The notes: generated by a model not told the origin, from the sequence alone. A stretch of 64,000 nucleotides of DNA from Rhodothermales bacterium (GCA_039944855.1 JBDUXZ010000017.1:1-64000); one strand, 5' to 3'. Positions 15,624-25,518 are shown, numbered from the stretch's first letter. Numbers and translations are program-made.

Positions 15624-17000
15624 ATGCGCTACCGCACCCAATCGATCTCGTACTGGTACTTCGCCGTCGCGGTGTGCCTGTTCGGGCTCCAGATGGTCTT
15701 CGGCCTCCTCGCCGTCGTGAAGTACCTCGGCCCGGACCCGCTCATCGACGTGTTCCCGTTCGACCGCGTCAAGGCCGTCCACACCAACCTCCTCATCGTG
15801 TGGGTGCTGACGGGGTTCATGGGGGCCACCTACTTCGTCGTCCCTGAGGAGTCGCGCACGGAGATCTGGAGTCCGAAGCTGGCCTTCTGGCAGCTCGGCC
15901 TGTGGGTCGTCGCCGGGGTCACGGCCGTCGTCGGCTACCTCTTCGGGTGGACGGCGGGCAACAAGCTCCTCGAGCAGCCCTACGTCGTCAAGCTCGCCAT
16001 CGTCGTCGTGATGCTGATGTTCCTCTACAACATCCTCATGACGATCCGCAAGGCCGGGCGGTGGACGACGACCGAGGGCGTGCTCGTCGCCGGCCTCGGC
16101 CTCGCGGCGCTGCTCTACCTCCCGGCGCTCGCTTCGTTCGACAACTACACCATCAGCATCTTCTACCGCTGGTGGACGATCCACCTGTGGGTCGAGGGCG
16201 TCTGGGAGATGATCCAGGCCGGGCTGCTGGCCTACCTCCTCATCCGCCTCTCCGGGGCCGATCGCGAGGTGATGGAGAAGTGGCTCTACGTCATCGTCGG
16301 GCTCGTCTTCATCGCGGGCATCCTCGGCACGGCGCACCACTACTACTGGGTGGGCGTGCCGCAGTACTGGCTCCCCATCGGCGGGATCTTCAGCGCGCTC
16401 GAACCCCTCGCGCTCTTCGTGATGGTGGCCTACGCCTACGTCGCCATGCGGCGCTCGGGGCTCTCGCACCCGAACAGCCTCGCTCTCCACTGGACCATCG
16501 GCAGCGCCGTCTTCACGGCGTTCGGCGCGGGACTGCTCGGGCTGGCTCACACGTGGCCCGCCGTCAACAAGTGGACGCACGGCACGATGATCACGCCGAT
16601 GCACGGACACTCGGCGTTCTTCGGGGCCTACGTCATGATCAACCTCGCCATCATCACCTTCGCGATGCCGGCGCTCACGGACCGCCGCGTCGAGGACAGC
16701 CAGAAGTTGGGCTACTGGGCCTTCTGGATGATGGTCGCCGGGATGTTCGGGATGACGCTGGCCTTCGCCGCCGCGGGCATCTCGCAGACCTACCTCGAGC
16801 GGATCATGGGGCTCGGCTACCTCGAGACCCAGCTCAAGATCCAGGTCCACATGCTCATGCTGACCATCACGGGCATCCTGTTCACGGTCGGCGTGGGGCT
16901 GTTCGTCGTCGACTTCTTCCGCGCCCGCCCGCGCCCGGTGCCGCTGGCCGTGACGCCGGTGCCGGAGACGCCCGAAGAGGTCACCGTCGTCGGAGCATGA
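15624..17000 (+). CDS. norB: Cytochrome c-dependent nitric oxide reductase catalytic subunit NorB
   Basis: Encodes 458 residues with 12 helices. Ligands can be placed: His53 (low-spin heme), His187 and His238-His239 (non-heme iron FeB), His326/His328 in MHGHSAFFG (hemes). The catalytic glutamates are present at Glu191 and Glu195 in HLWVEGVWE, and Glu260 in the FSALEPL stretch. The Tyr of oxygen reductases is absent, which separates it from CcoN. No N-terminal quinol-oxidising extension is present, so it is a cNor. It reduces two NO to N2O in the membrane. Its stop overlaps the norQ start. Confidence 0.96.
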   Translation: MRYRTQSISYWYFAVAVCLFGLQMVFGLLAVVKYLGPDPLIDVFPFDRVKAVHTNLLIVWVLTGFMGATYFVVPEESRTEIWSPKLAFWQLGLWVVAGVTAVVGYLFGWTAGNKLLEQPYVVKLAIVVVMLMFLYNILMTIRKAGRWTTTEGVLVAGLGLAALLYLPALASFDNYTISIFYRWWTIHLWVEGVWEMIQAGLLAYLLIRLSGADREVMEKWLYVIVGLVFIAGILGTAHHYYWVGVPQYWLPIGGIFSALEPLALFVMVAYAYVAMRRSGLSHPNSLALHWTIGSAVFTAFGAGLLGLAHTWPAVNKWTHGTMITPMHGHSAFFGAYVMINLAIITFAMPALTDRRVEDSQKLGYWAFWMMVAGMFGMTLAFAAAGISQTYLERIMGLGYLETQLKIQVHMLMLTITGILFTVGVGLFVVDFFRARPRPVPLAVTPVPETPEEVTVVGA

Positions 17001-17836
17001 CTGAGACTACGCACCCCCTCAACGGCCTCGCCCACGAAGGCATCCGCCCCCCCGGCGAGGAGCCGTACTACCTCCCCGTCGGCGACGAGGTGGCGATCTT
17101 CGAGCAGTGCCACGAGCGCCGCCTCGCGGTGATGCTCAAAGGCCCGACGGGCTGCGGCAAGACGCGCTTCGTCGAGTACGTGGCGTGGCGGCTCGGCCGT
17201 CCGCTCGTGACCGTCGCCTGCCACGACGACCTCTCGGCGAGCGACCTCACGGGCCGCTACCTCATCCGCGGCGGCGAGACGGTCTGGCAGGACGGCCCGC
17301 TCACGCTCGCTGCCCGCCTCGGCGCGGTCTGCTACCTCGACGAGGTCGTCGAGGCACGGCAGGACACCGTCGTGGTGATCCACCCGCTCACCGACCACCG
17401 CCGGCTGCTCCCGGTCGAGAAGACGGGCGAGCTCGTCGAGGCGGCCGAGGGGTTCCAGCTCGTCGTCTCCTACAACCCCGGCTACCAGCACGTCTTGAAG
17501 GACCTCAAGCCGAGCACGCGCCAGCGCTTCGTCGCGCTCGAGTTCGACTTCCCCCCGCCCGAGCGCGAGGTCGAGATCGTGCAGCACGAGAGCGGCGTGG
17601 ACCGGCCGACGGCGCACCAGCTCGTGACCCTCGGCGGGCAGCTCCGCCGCCTCCGCGACCGCGGCCTCGCCGAGGTCCCGAGCACGCGGCTGCTCGTGGC
17701 GACGGCTCGCCTCGTCGCCGGTGGCATCGCCCCGAAGACGGCCTGCCGCGTCGGTCTCGTCGGCCCGCTCTCGGACGATGCGGACCTCGTGGCCGCCATG
17801 CGCGACCTCGTGGACCTCACGATGGCCGGCTCGTAG
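16997..17836 (+). CDS. norQ: NorQ/CbbQ-family AAA ATPase for NO reductase maturation
   Basis: Encodes 279 residues of the MoxR/CbbQ class. The P-loop [10 protein letters not shown] lies near residue 50, the Walker [10 protein letters not shown] near 115, and the sensor region VVSYNPGYQ near 157. It starts within the norB stop (ATGA), so expression is coupled. NorQ with NorD is thought to insert the non-heme iron into NorB. The C-terminal helical lid is complete. Length is normal for the family. Confidence 0.92.
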   Translation: MTETTHPLNGLAHEGIRPPGEEPYYLPVGDEVAIFEQCHERRLAVMLKGPTGCGKTRFVEYVAWRLGRPLVTVACHDDLSASDLTGRYLIRGGETVWQDGPLTLAARLGAVCYLDEVVEARQDTVVVIHPLTDHRRLLPVEKTGELVEAAEGFQLVVSYNPGYQHVLKDLKPSTRQRFVALEFDFPPPEREVEIVQHESGVDRPTAHQLVTLGGQLRRLRDRGLAEVPSTRLLVATARLVAGGIAPKTACRVGLVGPLSDDADLVAAMRDLVDLTMAGS

Positions 17837-17875
17837 GACGTCCAGCGAACGACGAGCTACGAATGGCGAGCCCTC

Positions 17876-19867
17876 ATGTCTGAGCCCGAAGACGTACTCC
17901 TCGACGGCGCGCACCACGCCACGCTCTTCGCGCAGCGCCTCTGGCGACGGCACGCCGGGGTCGCCGAACCCGAGACCCTCCGCCTCGTCGAGGTGCGCGG
18001 GCGGCTCGAGCTGTTCGTGCGCGCCGCCTTCGGGCACGAGCTCACCGTGGCCGTGGCCGAGCCGCCGGCGCTGCCGTCGTGGTTCAGCCGGCTCGGGCGG
18101 CGCATCCCGCGCCACCTCGTCGAGCGCCGCACGCTCGCCTCGACCGACGGCGAGCGCCTCCGCCTCCCGCGCACGCTACCAGACGAGGACGACGACGCGC
18201 TGACGACCTACCGCCTCCTCGCCGCCGAGTCCGCCGCCCGCGCTGTGCGGGGGACGCCGCACCACCTTCCCGCTGATCCACTCGTGCGCGACCTCTACCT
18301 CGCGCGCGAGGCCGCCGCCGTAGACCATCGCCTCGCTACCGATCTGCCGGGGTTGATCCCCCCGCTCTGCGCCGCCCGCACCTCCGCGCTCTCCTCCCGG
18401 CCTCTCCCGAAGCTCCTCACCCCACAAGACGCCGCCGTCGAGGCCGAGGTGCAGGCCGTCCTCGCCGCCGACCCGACAGGCGGCCCGGTTTCCCCTTCCC
18501 CGGAGACATCGCTTAGATGGGCGAGAGAAACGGCGGTTCGCATCCGCGCGCTCGGCGGGACCTACCGTGGGCTGCCCGCCGTCGCGCTCTGGGGCGGCGT
18601 CGTGCCGCCGCCGCCCGCCGGGTCGGGCCGGAACGTCACACCGGGCGACGACCCCGATGCCTTCCCCGCCCGTCCCCGCATCAGCCGGATGACCCGCCGC
18701 CCCCAGATCCGCCAGGCTCCCGAGGACGAGGACGACGAGAGCGTCGGTCTCTGGATGATCCAGCTCGACGACCCGCAGGAGCACGTCGAGGACCCGATGG
18801 GCCTCCAGCGCCCGACCGACCGCGACGACGAGGCGGACCCCGACGACCTCGCCGACTCGCTCTCGGAGTTGCCCGAGGCGCGGCTCGTCGAAGCGCCCGG
18901 CTCCCCCCGCGAGGTCCTCGCCAGCGACGACCCGCCGCCGACGGGCGCGGCCCAGGTGTTGCGCGGCGGTCCGCAGCAGGGCCTCATTTATCCCGAGTGG
19001 GACTACCGCGCCGGCACCTACCACGAGTACGGGGCCGTCGTCCACGAGCGGATGCCGCCCCTCGGCGATCCGGCGTGGGCCGAGGGCGTGCTCGCCCGCC
19101 GGGCGGCACTCCTGCACGAGGTCCGCCGCCGCTTCGAGCGGCTACGCCCGCGCCGCCAGCGCCTCGGCCGCCAGCGCGACGGGCCGGAGGTGGACCTCGC
19201 TGCCTACGTAGCCGCCTGTGCCGACCGCCGCGCCGGCTGCCCGGCCGACGACCGACTCTACGAGGCCGTCCGCCCGGCCCGCCGCGATGTCGCCATTGCG
19301 CTGCTCGTGGACGTGAGCGGCTCGACCGATAGCTGGGTGACGGAGAACCTCCGCGTCGTGGACGTCGAGAAGGAGGCGCTCCTCGTCGTCTGCGACGCCC
19401 TCGACGCGCTCGGCGATCCGTACACCATCCTCGCCTTCTCGGGTGAGGGGCCGGAGTCCGTATCTATCCTCCCGCTCAAGGGGTTCGACGAGCGGACCGG
19501 CGCGGTCGTGCGGCGGCGTATCGCTGCGCTCGAACCGGATCGGTACACGCGGATGGGGGCGGCGCTCCGCCACGCGACGGCCCGGCTCATGACGAAGCCC
19601 GCCCGCCACCGCCTCCTCCTCGTCCTTTCCGACGGCAAGCCCAACGACGTGGACCGCTACGAGGGCCGCTACGGCGTCGAGGACGCGCGCCAGGCCGTCG
19701 TCGAGGCGCGGCTTCAGGGGCTCCACCCGTTCTGCGTGACGGTGGACCGCGGGGCGCCGGCCTACATGCCGCGCATCTTCGGGGCCGGCGGCTACGCCGC
19801 GCTCCACCACCCGGAGCACCTCCCGACGGTCCTCGTGGACGTACTCCGCCGTCTCGTGCGGGCCTGA
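17876..19867 (+). CDS. norD: NorD, von Willebrand factor A-domain protein for NO reductase maturation
   Basis: Encodes 663 residues. The C-terminal 200 residues form a VWA domain with an intact metal-ion site (LVDVSGSTDSW, then a Thr near YTRMG and the acidic LSDGKPND). The N-terminal half is helical and ends in an acidic low-complexity region around EDEDDES. It is the partner of NorQ, 39 nt upstream. The acidic middle is longer than I would expect but is common in high-GC genomes. The gene ends the nor operon and faces a convergent DUF488 gene 10 nt away. Confidence 0.9.
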   Translation: MSEPEDVLLDGAHHATLFAQRLWRRHAGVAEPETLRLVEVRGRLELFVRAAFGHELTVAVAEPPALPSWFSRLGRRIPRHLVERRTLASTDGERLRLPRTLPDEDDDALTTYRLLAAESAARAVRGTPHHLPADPLVRDLYLAREAAAVDHRLATDLPGLIPPLCAARTSALSSRPLPKLLTPQDAAVEAEVQAVLAADPTGGPVSPSPETSLRWARETAVRIRALGGTYRGLPAVALWGGVVPPPPAGSGRNVTPGDDPDAFPARPRISRMTRRPQIRQAPEDEDDESVGLWMIQLDDPQEHVEDPMGLQRPTDRDDEADPDDLADSLSELPEARLVEAPGSPREVLASDDPPPTGAAQVLRGGPQQGLIYPEWDYRAGTYHEYGAVVHERMPPLGDPAWAEGVLARRAALLHEVRRRFERLRPRRQRLGRQRDGPEVDLAAYVAACADRRAGCPADDRLYEAVRPARRDVAIALLVDVSGSTDSWVTENLRVVDVEKEALLVVCDALDALGDPYTILAFSGEGPESVSILPLKGFDERTGAVVRRRIAALEPDRYTRMGAALRHATARLMTKPARHRLLLVLSDGKPNDVDRYEGRYGVEDARQAVVEARLQGLHPFCVTVDRGAPAYMPRIFGAGGYAALHHPEHLPTVLVDVLRRLVRA

Positions 19868-19877
19868 ACGGGCCGGC

Positions 19878-20417
19878 CTACGATTCGTCGGGATAGGTCA
19901 GCGCGCCGTCGTGGACGCAGGCGAAGTCGGTCAGCGTGTGGGGTTGCGCGCGGCCCGGCGCGATGATGTCGAGAGCTTCCCAGCCGCGCACGAGCAGGGC
20001 GTCGGCTACGAGGCGGCGATGGCAGCGCCAGGGGACGGCCTCGGAGCACATCATCGCCGTACGTCGCTCGGTGGCGAATCCTTCCAGCCGCTCCAGTCCC
20101 TCCCGGAACGCCTCCGTCGCCATGTAGTCGGCGTAGGCCCCGAACGAGGCCACGCGCCAGCCGGTGTTGGGCGAGTCCTCGGCCGGAGTGCCACGTCGTC
20201 CACCGAGGGCGGGGAAGTGAGCATAGGCGATGGTCCGGCCGGCCAGCGATGCCCGCAGCGCGTCTTCCCCGAAGTGCGGCTGGCGGCGCGAGCCGGGGAA
20301 CCGCCGGACGTCGGCAATCTGCTCGACACCGGCCCCGACGAGCAGGTGTAGAAAGTCTTCCGGCTCCCGATTGGAGTGGCCGACGGTCCATATCTGCTTC
20401 GGGCGAGGCTCAGGCAT
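19878..20417 (-). CDS. DUF488 family protein
   Basis: Encodes 179 residues. It opens with IWTVGHSNREPEDFL, the TxGHS signature of DUF488, followed by DVRRFPGSRR and, near 125, the MMCSEAVPWRCHRRLVAD segment with the conserved Cys, Cys-His and Arg. No reaction is established for the family, although a possible nucleotide- or nucleic-acid-related role has been suggested. It overlaps nothing and lies 10 nt before the PLP decarboxylase stop on the same strand, so the two may share a transcript. It is convergent with norD. Confidence 0.85.
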   Translation of the reverse strand: MPEPRPKQIWTVGHSNREPEDFLHLLVGAGVEQIADVRRFPGSRRQPHFGEDALRASLAGRTIAYAHFPALGGRRGTPAEDSPNTGWRVASFGAYADYMATEAFREGLERLEGFATERRTAMMCSEAVPWRCHRRLVADALLVRGWEALDIIAPGRAQPHTLTDFACVHDGALTYPDES

Positions 20418-20427
20418 GGGGCGAGGT

Positions 20428-22689
20428 TCAGGCTGCTATGACATCATCGAGCGCAGCGACGAGGTGCCCCGTGAGGTCGTGGAGTCTGCCGCCGTCCCAC
20501 ACCACGGCTCCGTCCGGGATGCTGTCCCTTGAGGCGGCCCAGACTACGGCGTCGGCATCATCGTAGGCATCGCCGGGGACGACGGCATGCACGTCGAGGT
20601 AGGCCGCGTAGGCGGGCGTGTGCTGGAGGCGGTGCGCGAGGGCATCCGGCGCAGCCAGGTCGTCCTCGACGACGGCCACGCGGAGCCGTCGGCCCCATCC
20701 CTCAGCGAGTTGGCCGAGCGCGTGCGCGGGATAGACCTCGGCAGCGATGGCGTGGAGCGTCTCGGCGAAGCGCTCGGCGAAGGCGGGCTCGCGCTCGTTC
20801 CACGCCGCCACGAACGGGTTGAGCACGAACGATCGGAGGAGCATCACCGTCGCCTCGTCCGGCTCGTCCTCCGCCAGCCCCGGCAGCATCCGGCCGAGGA
20901 CGTGACGGTAGCGCCCGACGGGCAGCTCGGTCTTGGAGAGGATGAAGGCGTAGGCCCCGACGTCCTCGCGCCCGTCCACGTTCACGCGCTCCCAGAGGCG
21001 GCGCGTGAACGCGTTGAGCGCGGCCAGCGAGCGAACCCCGCGCCGGGGGACGAGCGCGAAGCAGAAGCCCACGCTGTCGGGCTCGGCGAGGGGGCGGAGC
21101 GCGAGCGGCCCGTCTGCGAAGCGTTCGTCGAGGGCGGCCACGAGCGCGCGGCTCGCCGCCACGCAGTCACGGACGAGCGCGCCGTGGCCCTCGGGGCCGA
21201 GCGGGACGACGGCCTGCGAGAGGTAGGCGCTCACGGCCGAGGCACCGGGCCGCGAGCCCTCCAGCGTCCACCGCCCGAGGAAGCCGCCGAACCCGTCCGC
21301 CTCGTCCGTCGGGATGTACGGCGCGGCATAGGCCACGGCATCGCGCACGCGGTAGTCGCGGCACAGGAGCGCCCCGGCTCCGTAGGGCACGTAGCCCCAC
21401 TTGTGCGGGTCGATCGTGATGGAGTCCACGTCAGCGAGCGCGGCGACGGCGCGGTAGACGTCCTCGGATAGCAGCCCGGCCGGGCCGTCGGAGTCGTACG
21501 GAAGGGCGCGGCCGTCGTCGTCGCGGGGTAGCATCGTGGTGAGGTAGCCGCCGAAGGCGGCGTCGGCGTGGTGCCAGAACGAGAGGCCCTCGGCGGCGAG
21601 GTCGGCGCGGAGCGCTTCGACGCGGTGGAGCGGGTCGACGGCCCCCTCCTCGGTCGTGCCGCAGATGCTCACGGTCATGAGCACGGCCTCCTCGTGGGCA
21701 GCGGCGTCGCGGACGGCCTCGGCGAGTGCATCCATGTCGAGGCGGAGGTGCTGGTCCACATCGAGCGTGCGGAGCGCGTCGGCACCGAGCCCGACGATGT
21801 CCAGCCCCTTCGCCCATCCGTAGTGCGCGGCGTGGGAGGCGAGCACTACGGGGGGGCGGAGCGGGTCCGCCGGGAAGCAGGCGTTGTAGCGGAAGAGGAG
21901 CCCGCTGAGGCCCGCCTTGCGGACGCTCGGCAGCGCGGCCTTAAAAGTCGCCGTGGCCTCTGCCCCGTCTGCGCGAAGTGCGGTGTGGATGCGGGCGTGG
22001 AGTGCGATGACGGCCGGGAGCGGGAGGTTCATCAGCTCGAACGTCTTCAGTTCCCCCAGCGGCCGGGTGCCGCCACCGGCCGTTTCCACCTCCCACTCTG
22101 CATACCCGCCGAAGGCGGCATCGCTCGCGGCGAGGAGGCGCACGGCGAGCGGGTAGAGCCGGACGTTCCGCGCCAGCCACATCGCTTCGATGTTGGCGAC
22201 GGTGCCGCCGCTGGCGAGGTGGCCCCACGCGTAGGGCGTGCGCACCCGCAGATCCTCGGCTGATAGCCGCTCCGTCAGGAGGGGCGGGTAGCCGACCATC
22301 CGCGCGAGGGCGGCTACGTAGGCCCCCTCCTTCCGTACCGTCTCTGGCGCGGCCTCGGCCACGACATTGTTCTGGTTGTAGAGCAGCCCGGCGAAGTAGC
22401 CCACGAGCGCGGGCAGCGTCGGATCGCTGACCATGTGGCCGACCTGGCGCGGGGAGAACAGCGGGGCACCGCGCTTGAGCTCGGCGAGGATCTGGAAGAG
22501 CTCGTCGCGGAGGCGGGCCTCGGCGCGCTCGTAGGTCGCCGAACGTTTCGTCTCCTCGGTGATGAGGCGGGGGTCGGCCGGGTGGTAGTTCCGCCGCCAG
22601 AACACGTGGTCGCGGAGGACCTCGGTGAGGAGGCGTTCGAGGAGGTCGGCGTTCTCGGCTTTCGGGCCGAGGAAGACGGCATCGTGCAT
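20428..22689 (-). CDS. PLP-dependent group II decarboxylase (glutamate/aspartate type) with a C-terminal extension
   Basis: Encodes 753 residues from ATG 22689; an upstream start would overlap the flavin gene. The catalytic core (about 60-520) has the cofactor Asp in HHADAAFGGY and the Schiff-base Lys in ITIDPHKWGYVPYG. Substrate may be glutamate, aspartate (PanP-type) or an aromatic amino acid; sequence reading alone cannot decide. Group II decarboxylases are usually 450-550 residues, so about 150-200 extra residues follow. The last 85 residues start RLRVAVVEDDLAAPDAL, which looks like a receiver or Rossmann-like fold. Confidence 0.85.
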   Translation of the reverse strand: MHDAVFLGPKAENADLLERLLTEVLRDHVFWRRNYHPADPRLITEETKRSATYERAEARLRDELFQILAELKRGAPLFSPRQVGHMVSDPTLPALVGYFAGLLYNQNNVVAEAAPETVRKEGAYVAALARMVGYPPLLTERLSAEDLRVRTPYAWGHLASGGTVANIEAMWLARNVRLYPLAVRLLAASDAAFGGYAEWEVETAGGGTRPLGELKTFELMNLPLPAVIALHARIHTALRADGAEATATFKAALPSVRKAGLSGLLFRYNACFPADPLRPPVVLASHAAHYGWAKGLDIVGLGADALRTLDVDQHLRLDMDALAEAVRDAAAHEEAVLMTVSICGTTEEGAVDPLHRVEALRADLAAEGLSFWHHADAAFGGYLTTMLPRDDDGRALPYDSDGPAGLLSEDVYRAVAALADVDSITIDPHKWGYVPYGAGALLCRDYRVRDAVAYAAPYIPTDEADGFGGFLGRWTLEGSRPGASAVSAYLSQAVVPLGPEGHGALVRDCVAASRALVAALDERFADGPLALRPLAEPDSVGFCFALVPRRGVRSLAALNAFTRRLWERVNVDGREDVGAYAFILSKTELPVGRYRHVLGRMLPGLAEDEPDEATVMLLRSFVLNPFVAAWNEREPAFAERFAETLHAIAAEVYPAHALGQLAEGWGRRLRVAVVEDDLAAPDALAHRLQHTPAYAAYLDVHAVVPGDAYDDADAVVWAASRDSIPDGAVVWDGGRLHDLTGHLVAALDDVIAA

Positions 22690-22705
22690 GGTGAGCAGAA
22701 AGGGG

Positions 22706-24151
22706 TTACGCGGTGGCGGGCGCGGCCTCGCCACGGAGGTAGGCGATCACGTCAGCGGCGTCGTACTGGGGACGCTCGGCTGAGCCGAGGGGGAGGTTGA
22801 CGAGGTCGTCGCCGGCCGTGAAGAGCCGCTCCTCGCGGCCCCCTTTCTGTGTCTGCCCCAGCCCGATGTTCGCCATCAGCCCGTTGCAGAGGCACGCGCG
22901 GCCGTGCGTCTCCTCCTCCTTGCCACCCTTGCGGACGTAGTCGGCCACGGGCTCGGCCGGGCATCGGCCCTGCACGCGGCCCTTCTCGTCGACGTACGCC
23001 TGCTGGAGATAGCCGAGGTCACAGATCCGCGTCCGCCCCGCAAGGTTCTCGGGGACGCCGAGCGTGCCTTTCATCTCGACGACTTTGAACGGAAACCCGG
23101 TGCCCGAGGCGCGCCCGTCCGTGCGCACGGCGAGGTCACCACGGTGGAGCCCGCCGATGAGCTCGGCCTTCGCCGCCGCCGGGTAGCCCGACTCGTCGGC
23201 GAGCGAGAACAGCGAGCCGACCTGGATGCCGGCGGCCCCGGCGTCGAGCGCCTCGCGCAGCTTCTCCGCCGTGCCATAGCCGCCGGCGAGCCAGAACGGC
23301 AGCCCGAGCGCGGCGATGCGGTCGAGGTCTGCGACATCGCGCTCGGTGTAGACCGGGTTGCCCTCGGCGTCAGTGCCCTTGTTCCGGGGCGGGGCGTTGT
23401 GGCCCCCCGCCGTCGGCCCCTCTACGACCCACCCGGCGATGCTTCCCTCGGGCAGCTTCTTGAAGAGGATGGACGCGAGGAGGTCGGAGGAGATGACGGG
23501 GTAGAACGCCGGGCACGGCAGCGGGCGCGGCTCCGGGACGAGGTCGGCCGGGTCGAGGTCGTAGAAGAACGGCCCCGCGCCCTCGGGAGCCTGTGCCGCA
23601 TCGGCGTCGAGGCGGAGGCGGGCGGGCTGCCCGGCGGCGAGCTTGCGCACCTCCTCGACCTCCTCGATGGGGATCCCCGCCCCCATCATCACGGCGTCCA
23701 CGCCGGCCAGGATCGCGCCGTAGAGGCACGGCAGCGTATAGCGCTTGAGCTTGGCGAGGAGATTGATCCCGATCGGACCCTCGTGCCCCTCCTTGGCGAG
23801 GGCGACCTCGCTGAACGTCGCCGCGGCGAGGACCCGTTGCGACTGGAGGGTCGGCTTGAAGCGGTGGATCGGGAGGAGCTTGTAGGGCGTCCCCTCCTCG
23901 ATCCCGCCCTCGACGTAGAACCGCTCGGTGAGCCAGCCGACGACCTCGGGGTCGGGGTAGGCACCGAGCACGCGGAGACGCTGGTTCGGGTCGCCCTGCT
24001 GGAGCTCGCGCGCGAGGACCGTGTCGATGCCGGTGCCGGAGACTACGCCGAACTGGCCGAGCTCGGCGACGCGGCGGGCCAGCCGCCAGCTCGATACGCC
24101 GACGCCCATCCCGCCTTGGATGATCTGTGGGACCGCGTGAGAGAGAGGCAT
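22706..24151 (-). CDS. Nitronate monooxygenase-like flavoprotein (2-nitropropane dioxygenase/PfaD superfamily)
   Basis: Encodes 481 residues forming a TIM barrel that binds FMN. Markers are QGGMGVGVSSWRLA at the N-terminus, the EGPTAGGHNAP loop with the catalytic-site His, and the phosphate-binding GAAGIQVGS. It is about 100 residues longer than typical nitronate monooxygenases, and the C-terminal part contains CDLGYL, GRCPAEP and ACLCNGL, four cysteines that could bind a metal or cluster. A strong palindrome lies directly upstream. Its place among NO-response genes suggests handling of nitro compounds, an inference. Confidence 0.82.
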   Translation of the reverse strand: MPLSHAVPQIIQGGMGVGVSSWRLARRVAELGQFGVVSGTGIDTVLARELQQGDPNQRLRVLGAYPDPEVVGWLTERFYVEGGIEEGTPYKLLPIHRFKPTLQSQRVLAAATFSEVALAKEGHEGPIGINLLAKLKRYTLPCLYGAILAGVDAVMMGAGIPIEEVEEVRKLAAGQPARLRLDADAAQAPEGAGPFFYDLDPADLVPEPRPLPCPAFYPVISSDLLASILFKKLPEGSIAGWVVEGPTAGGHNAPPRNKGTDAEGNPVYTERDVADLDRIAALGLPFWLAGGYGTAEKLREALDAGAAGIQVGSLFSLADESGYPAAAKAELIGGLHRGDLAVRTDGRASGTGFPFKVVEMKGTLGVPENLAGRTRICDLGYLQQAYVDEKGRVQGRCPAEPVADYVRKGGKEEETHGRACLCNGLMANIGLGQTQKGGREERLFTAGDDLVNLPLGSAERPQYDAADVIAYLRGEAAPATA

Positions 24152-24162
24152 GACGGAGCACC

Positions 24163-24188
24163 TATTTAGGATGGCGTAGTCCTAAATA
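24163..24188 (-). promoter_or_regulatory. Perfect 26-bp palindrome upstream of the nitronate monooxygenase gene
   Basis: Arms TATTTAGGA and TCCTAAATA are perfect 9-bp inverted repeats separated by 8 nt. The palindrome lies 12-37 nt upstream of the ATG at 24151, in the only AT-rich stretch of this gap, so a protein bound there would block transcription or initiation. The size suits a dimeric repressor such as an Rrf2 or MarR family protein. No T-run follows in either direction, so a terminator is unlikely. The rest of the gap (24189-24375) shows nothing clear. Confidence 0.6.
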
Positions 24189-24375
24189 TAATTACGCCCT
24201 CTCTCTCCTCCCCTGCATTCCTCGGAATCCTCCTTATTTACACGGACCCGCCGTGGCTCCTCTGAACCGCCCGCCCTTACGACCACACCCCCAGGGCGAT
24301 CCCGACGAGCGGCGATCTAAACGAGCACGGCCCGGCGAGGTAGGCCGGTGCTGCTTTGCGAAGTGGCGGGCGAGG

Positions 24376-25518
24376 TCAGGCCCGGCCCGATTCCCCCTCT
24401 GAAAACACAACCGGGACGGGTGCCGCCTGGCCCCTGACGATGCCGTAGACCGTCAGCGCCAGGAAGAGCACGACGGCGACGGCGTTGAGCATCCCGCCCC
24501 ACGCGCGCAGCGGATGCGCCCCCGCGACGCCGCCCACGAGCAGGAGGTCGCCCGCGAGGCGCAGTACGAGCGAGGCGTGCAGGAGGGCGAGCGGGCCGTA
24601 GGCGAGCGGCTGGTACGTGATCGGCACGCCCAGTACGGAGGGGAAGATGATCGGCGCGTGCCCGAAGATCATCGAGAACACGAACCCGACGAAGACGGCG
24701 TGGAGCACGGCGTCGTAGCCCGGCCCGGCCGCGACACCCCCGAGCGCGGCCGCGAGCACTCCCCCGACGCCCAGCCACGCGTAGCCCGTGAGGAGGCAGA
24801 CGGCGATGAACCGCGTCAGCCCCGACTGCCGGACCGTGAAGCGGGCCACGTCGTAGCGGGCGAGCCACGCCGCGAGGGCCACGAGCGCCGCCCCGACGAG
24901 CCGCATCCCCACGTCCGGCACGAGAGCCGTCACGACGAGCGCGGCGAGCAAAAGCCCCGTGAAGAGCAGGAAGAGCCGCTGGACGCGCGGCGCGTGGAAG
25001 AGCATCCGGCTCAGCTCCAGCCGCTCGCCCGCGATCGTGAGCACGAGGAAGCCCAGCCACCACGGTACGACGTGAAACACCGGAGCGCCCCCGAGCCAGG
25101 CCACGTTCCCGACGAGCCATGCGACGGCCCCCAGCGCCATTACCACCGCGAAGGCCTGGGGCTGAATCCGGAGGACGGCCGCGAAGATGGCGATCAGCAT
25201 GGCGCTCCCGCCCGCGACCAGCAGCGGCCCGTGCCACGTCCCGACGCCCGCGACGAGCAGCACGCCGCCCAGGCCGGTGCAGACCGGGGCCGTGTAGGCC
25301 CAGGGCCGCCCGAGCGCCACCGCCCGCTCCAGGCTGATGAGTGTGCCGATGAAGCCGCAGACCATCAGTGGTCCGTGCAGCATCGCCAGTGTGGGTTGCA
25401 ACGGCTCCAGCGACCAGCCGAGGCGGAGGAGCCCGGCCCACAACCCCCCCAGCAGCGCCAGCATGCCCAGCGCCAGGAGCGGGTAGCGCCACCGTCGTCC
25501 GGGCTGCTCTATCTGCAT
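24376..25518 (-). CDS. NnrS-family membrane protein
   Basis: Encodes 380 residues with about 12 helices. ATG 25518 was chosen because the first helix follows directly; the open frame further upstream is not protein-like. NnrS hallmarks include LHGPLMVCGFIGTLISLERA in the second helix and FVFSMIFGHAPIIFP later. NnrS is a heme- and copper-containing membrane protein that protects cells from NO-linked iron stress. It sits between the nitronate monooxygenase and cytochrome c'/RIC genes, in keeping with NO defence. Gene name nnrS is plausible but the family is broad. Confidence 0.85.
   Translation of the reverse strand: MQIEQPGRRWRYPLLALGMLALLGGLWAGLLRLGWSLEPLQPTLAMLHGPLMVCGFIGTLISLERAVALGRPWAYTAPVCTGLGGVLLVAGVGTWHGPLLVAGGSAMLIAIFAAVLRIQPQAFAVVMALGAVAWLVGNVAWLGGAPVFHVVPWWLGFLVLTIAGERLELSRMLFHAPRVQRLFLLFTGLLLAALVVTALVPDVGMRLVGAALVALAAWLARYDVARFTVRQSGLTRFIAVCLLTGYAWLGVGGVLAAALGGVAAGPGYDAVLHAVFVGFVFSMIFGHAPIIFPSVLGVPITYQPLAYGPLALLHASLVLRLAGDLLLVGGVAGAHPLRAWGGMLNAVAVVLFLALTVYGIVRGQAAPVPVVFSEGESGRA

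Noticed and set aside
15900-16996. Long open frame overlapping norB and running into norQ
   Set aside because: It is an Arg/His/Pro-rich shadow of norB in a high-GC genome. Only the part from ATG 16997 codes for NorQ.
24260-24316. FRSPLVGIALGVWS-like end of a membrane protein on the minus strand between NnrS and the flavoprotein gene
   Set aside because: Only about 14 codons are protein-like and no start or body was found. It may be a relic but cannot be supported.
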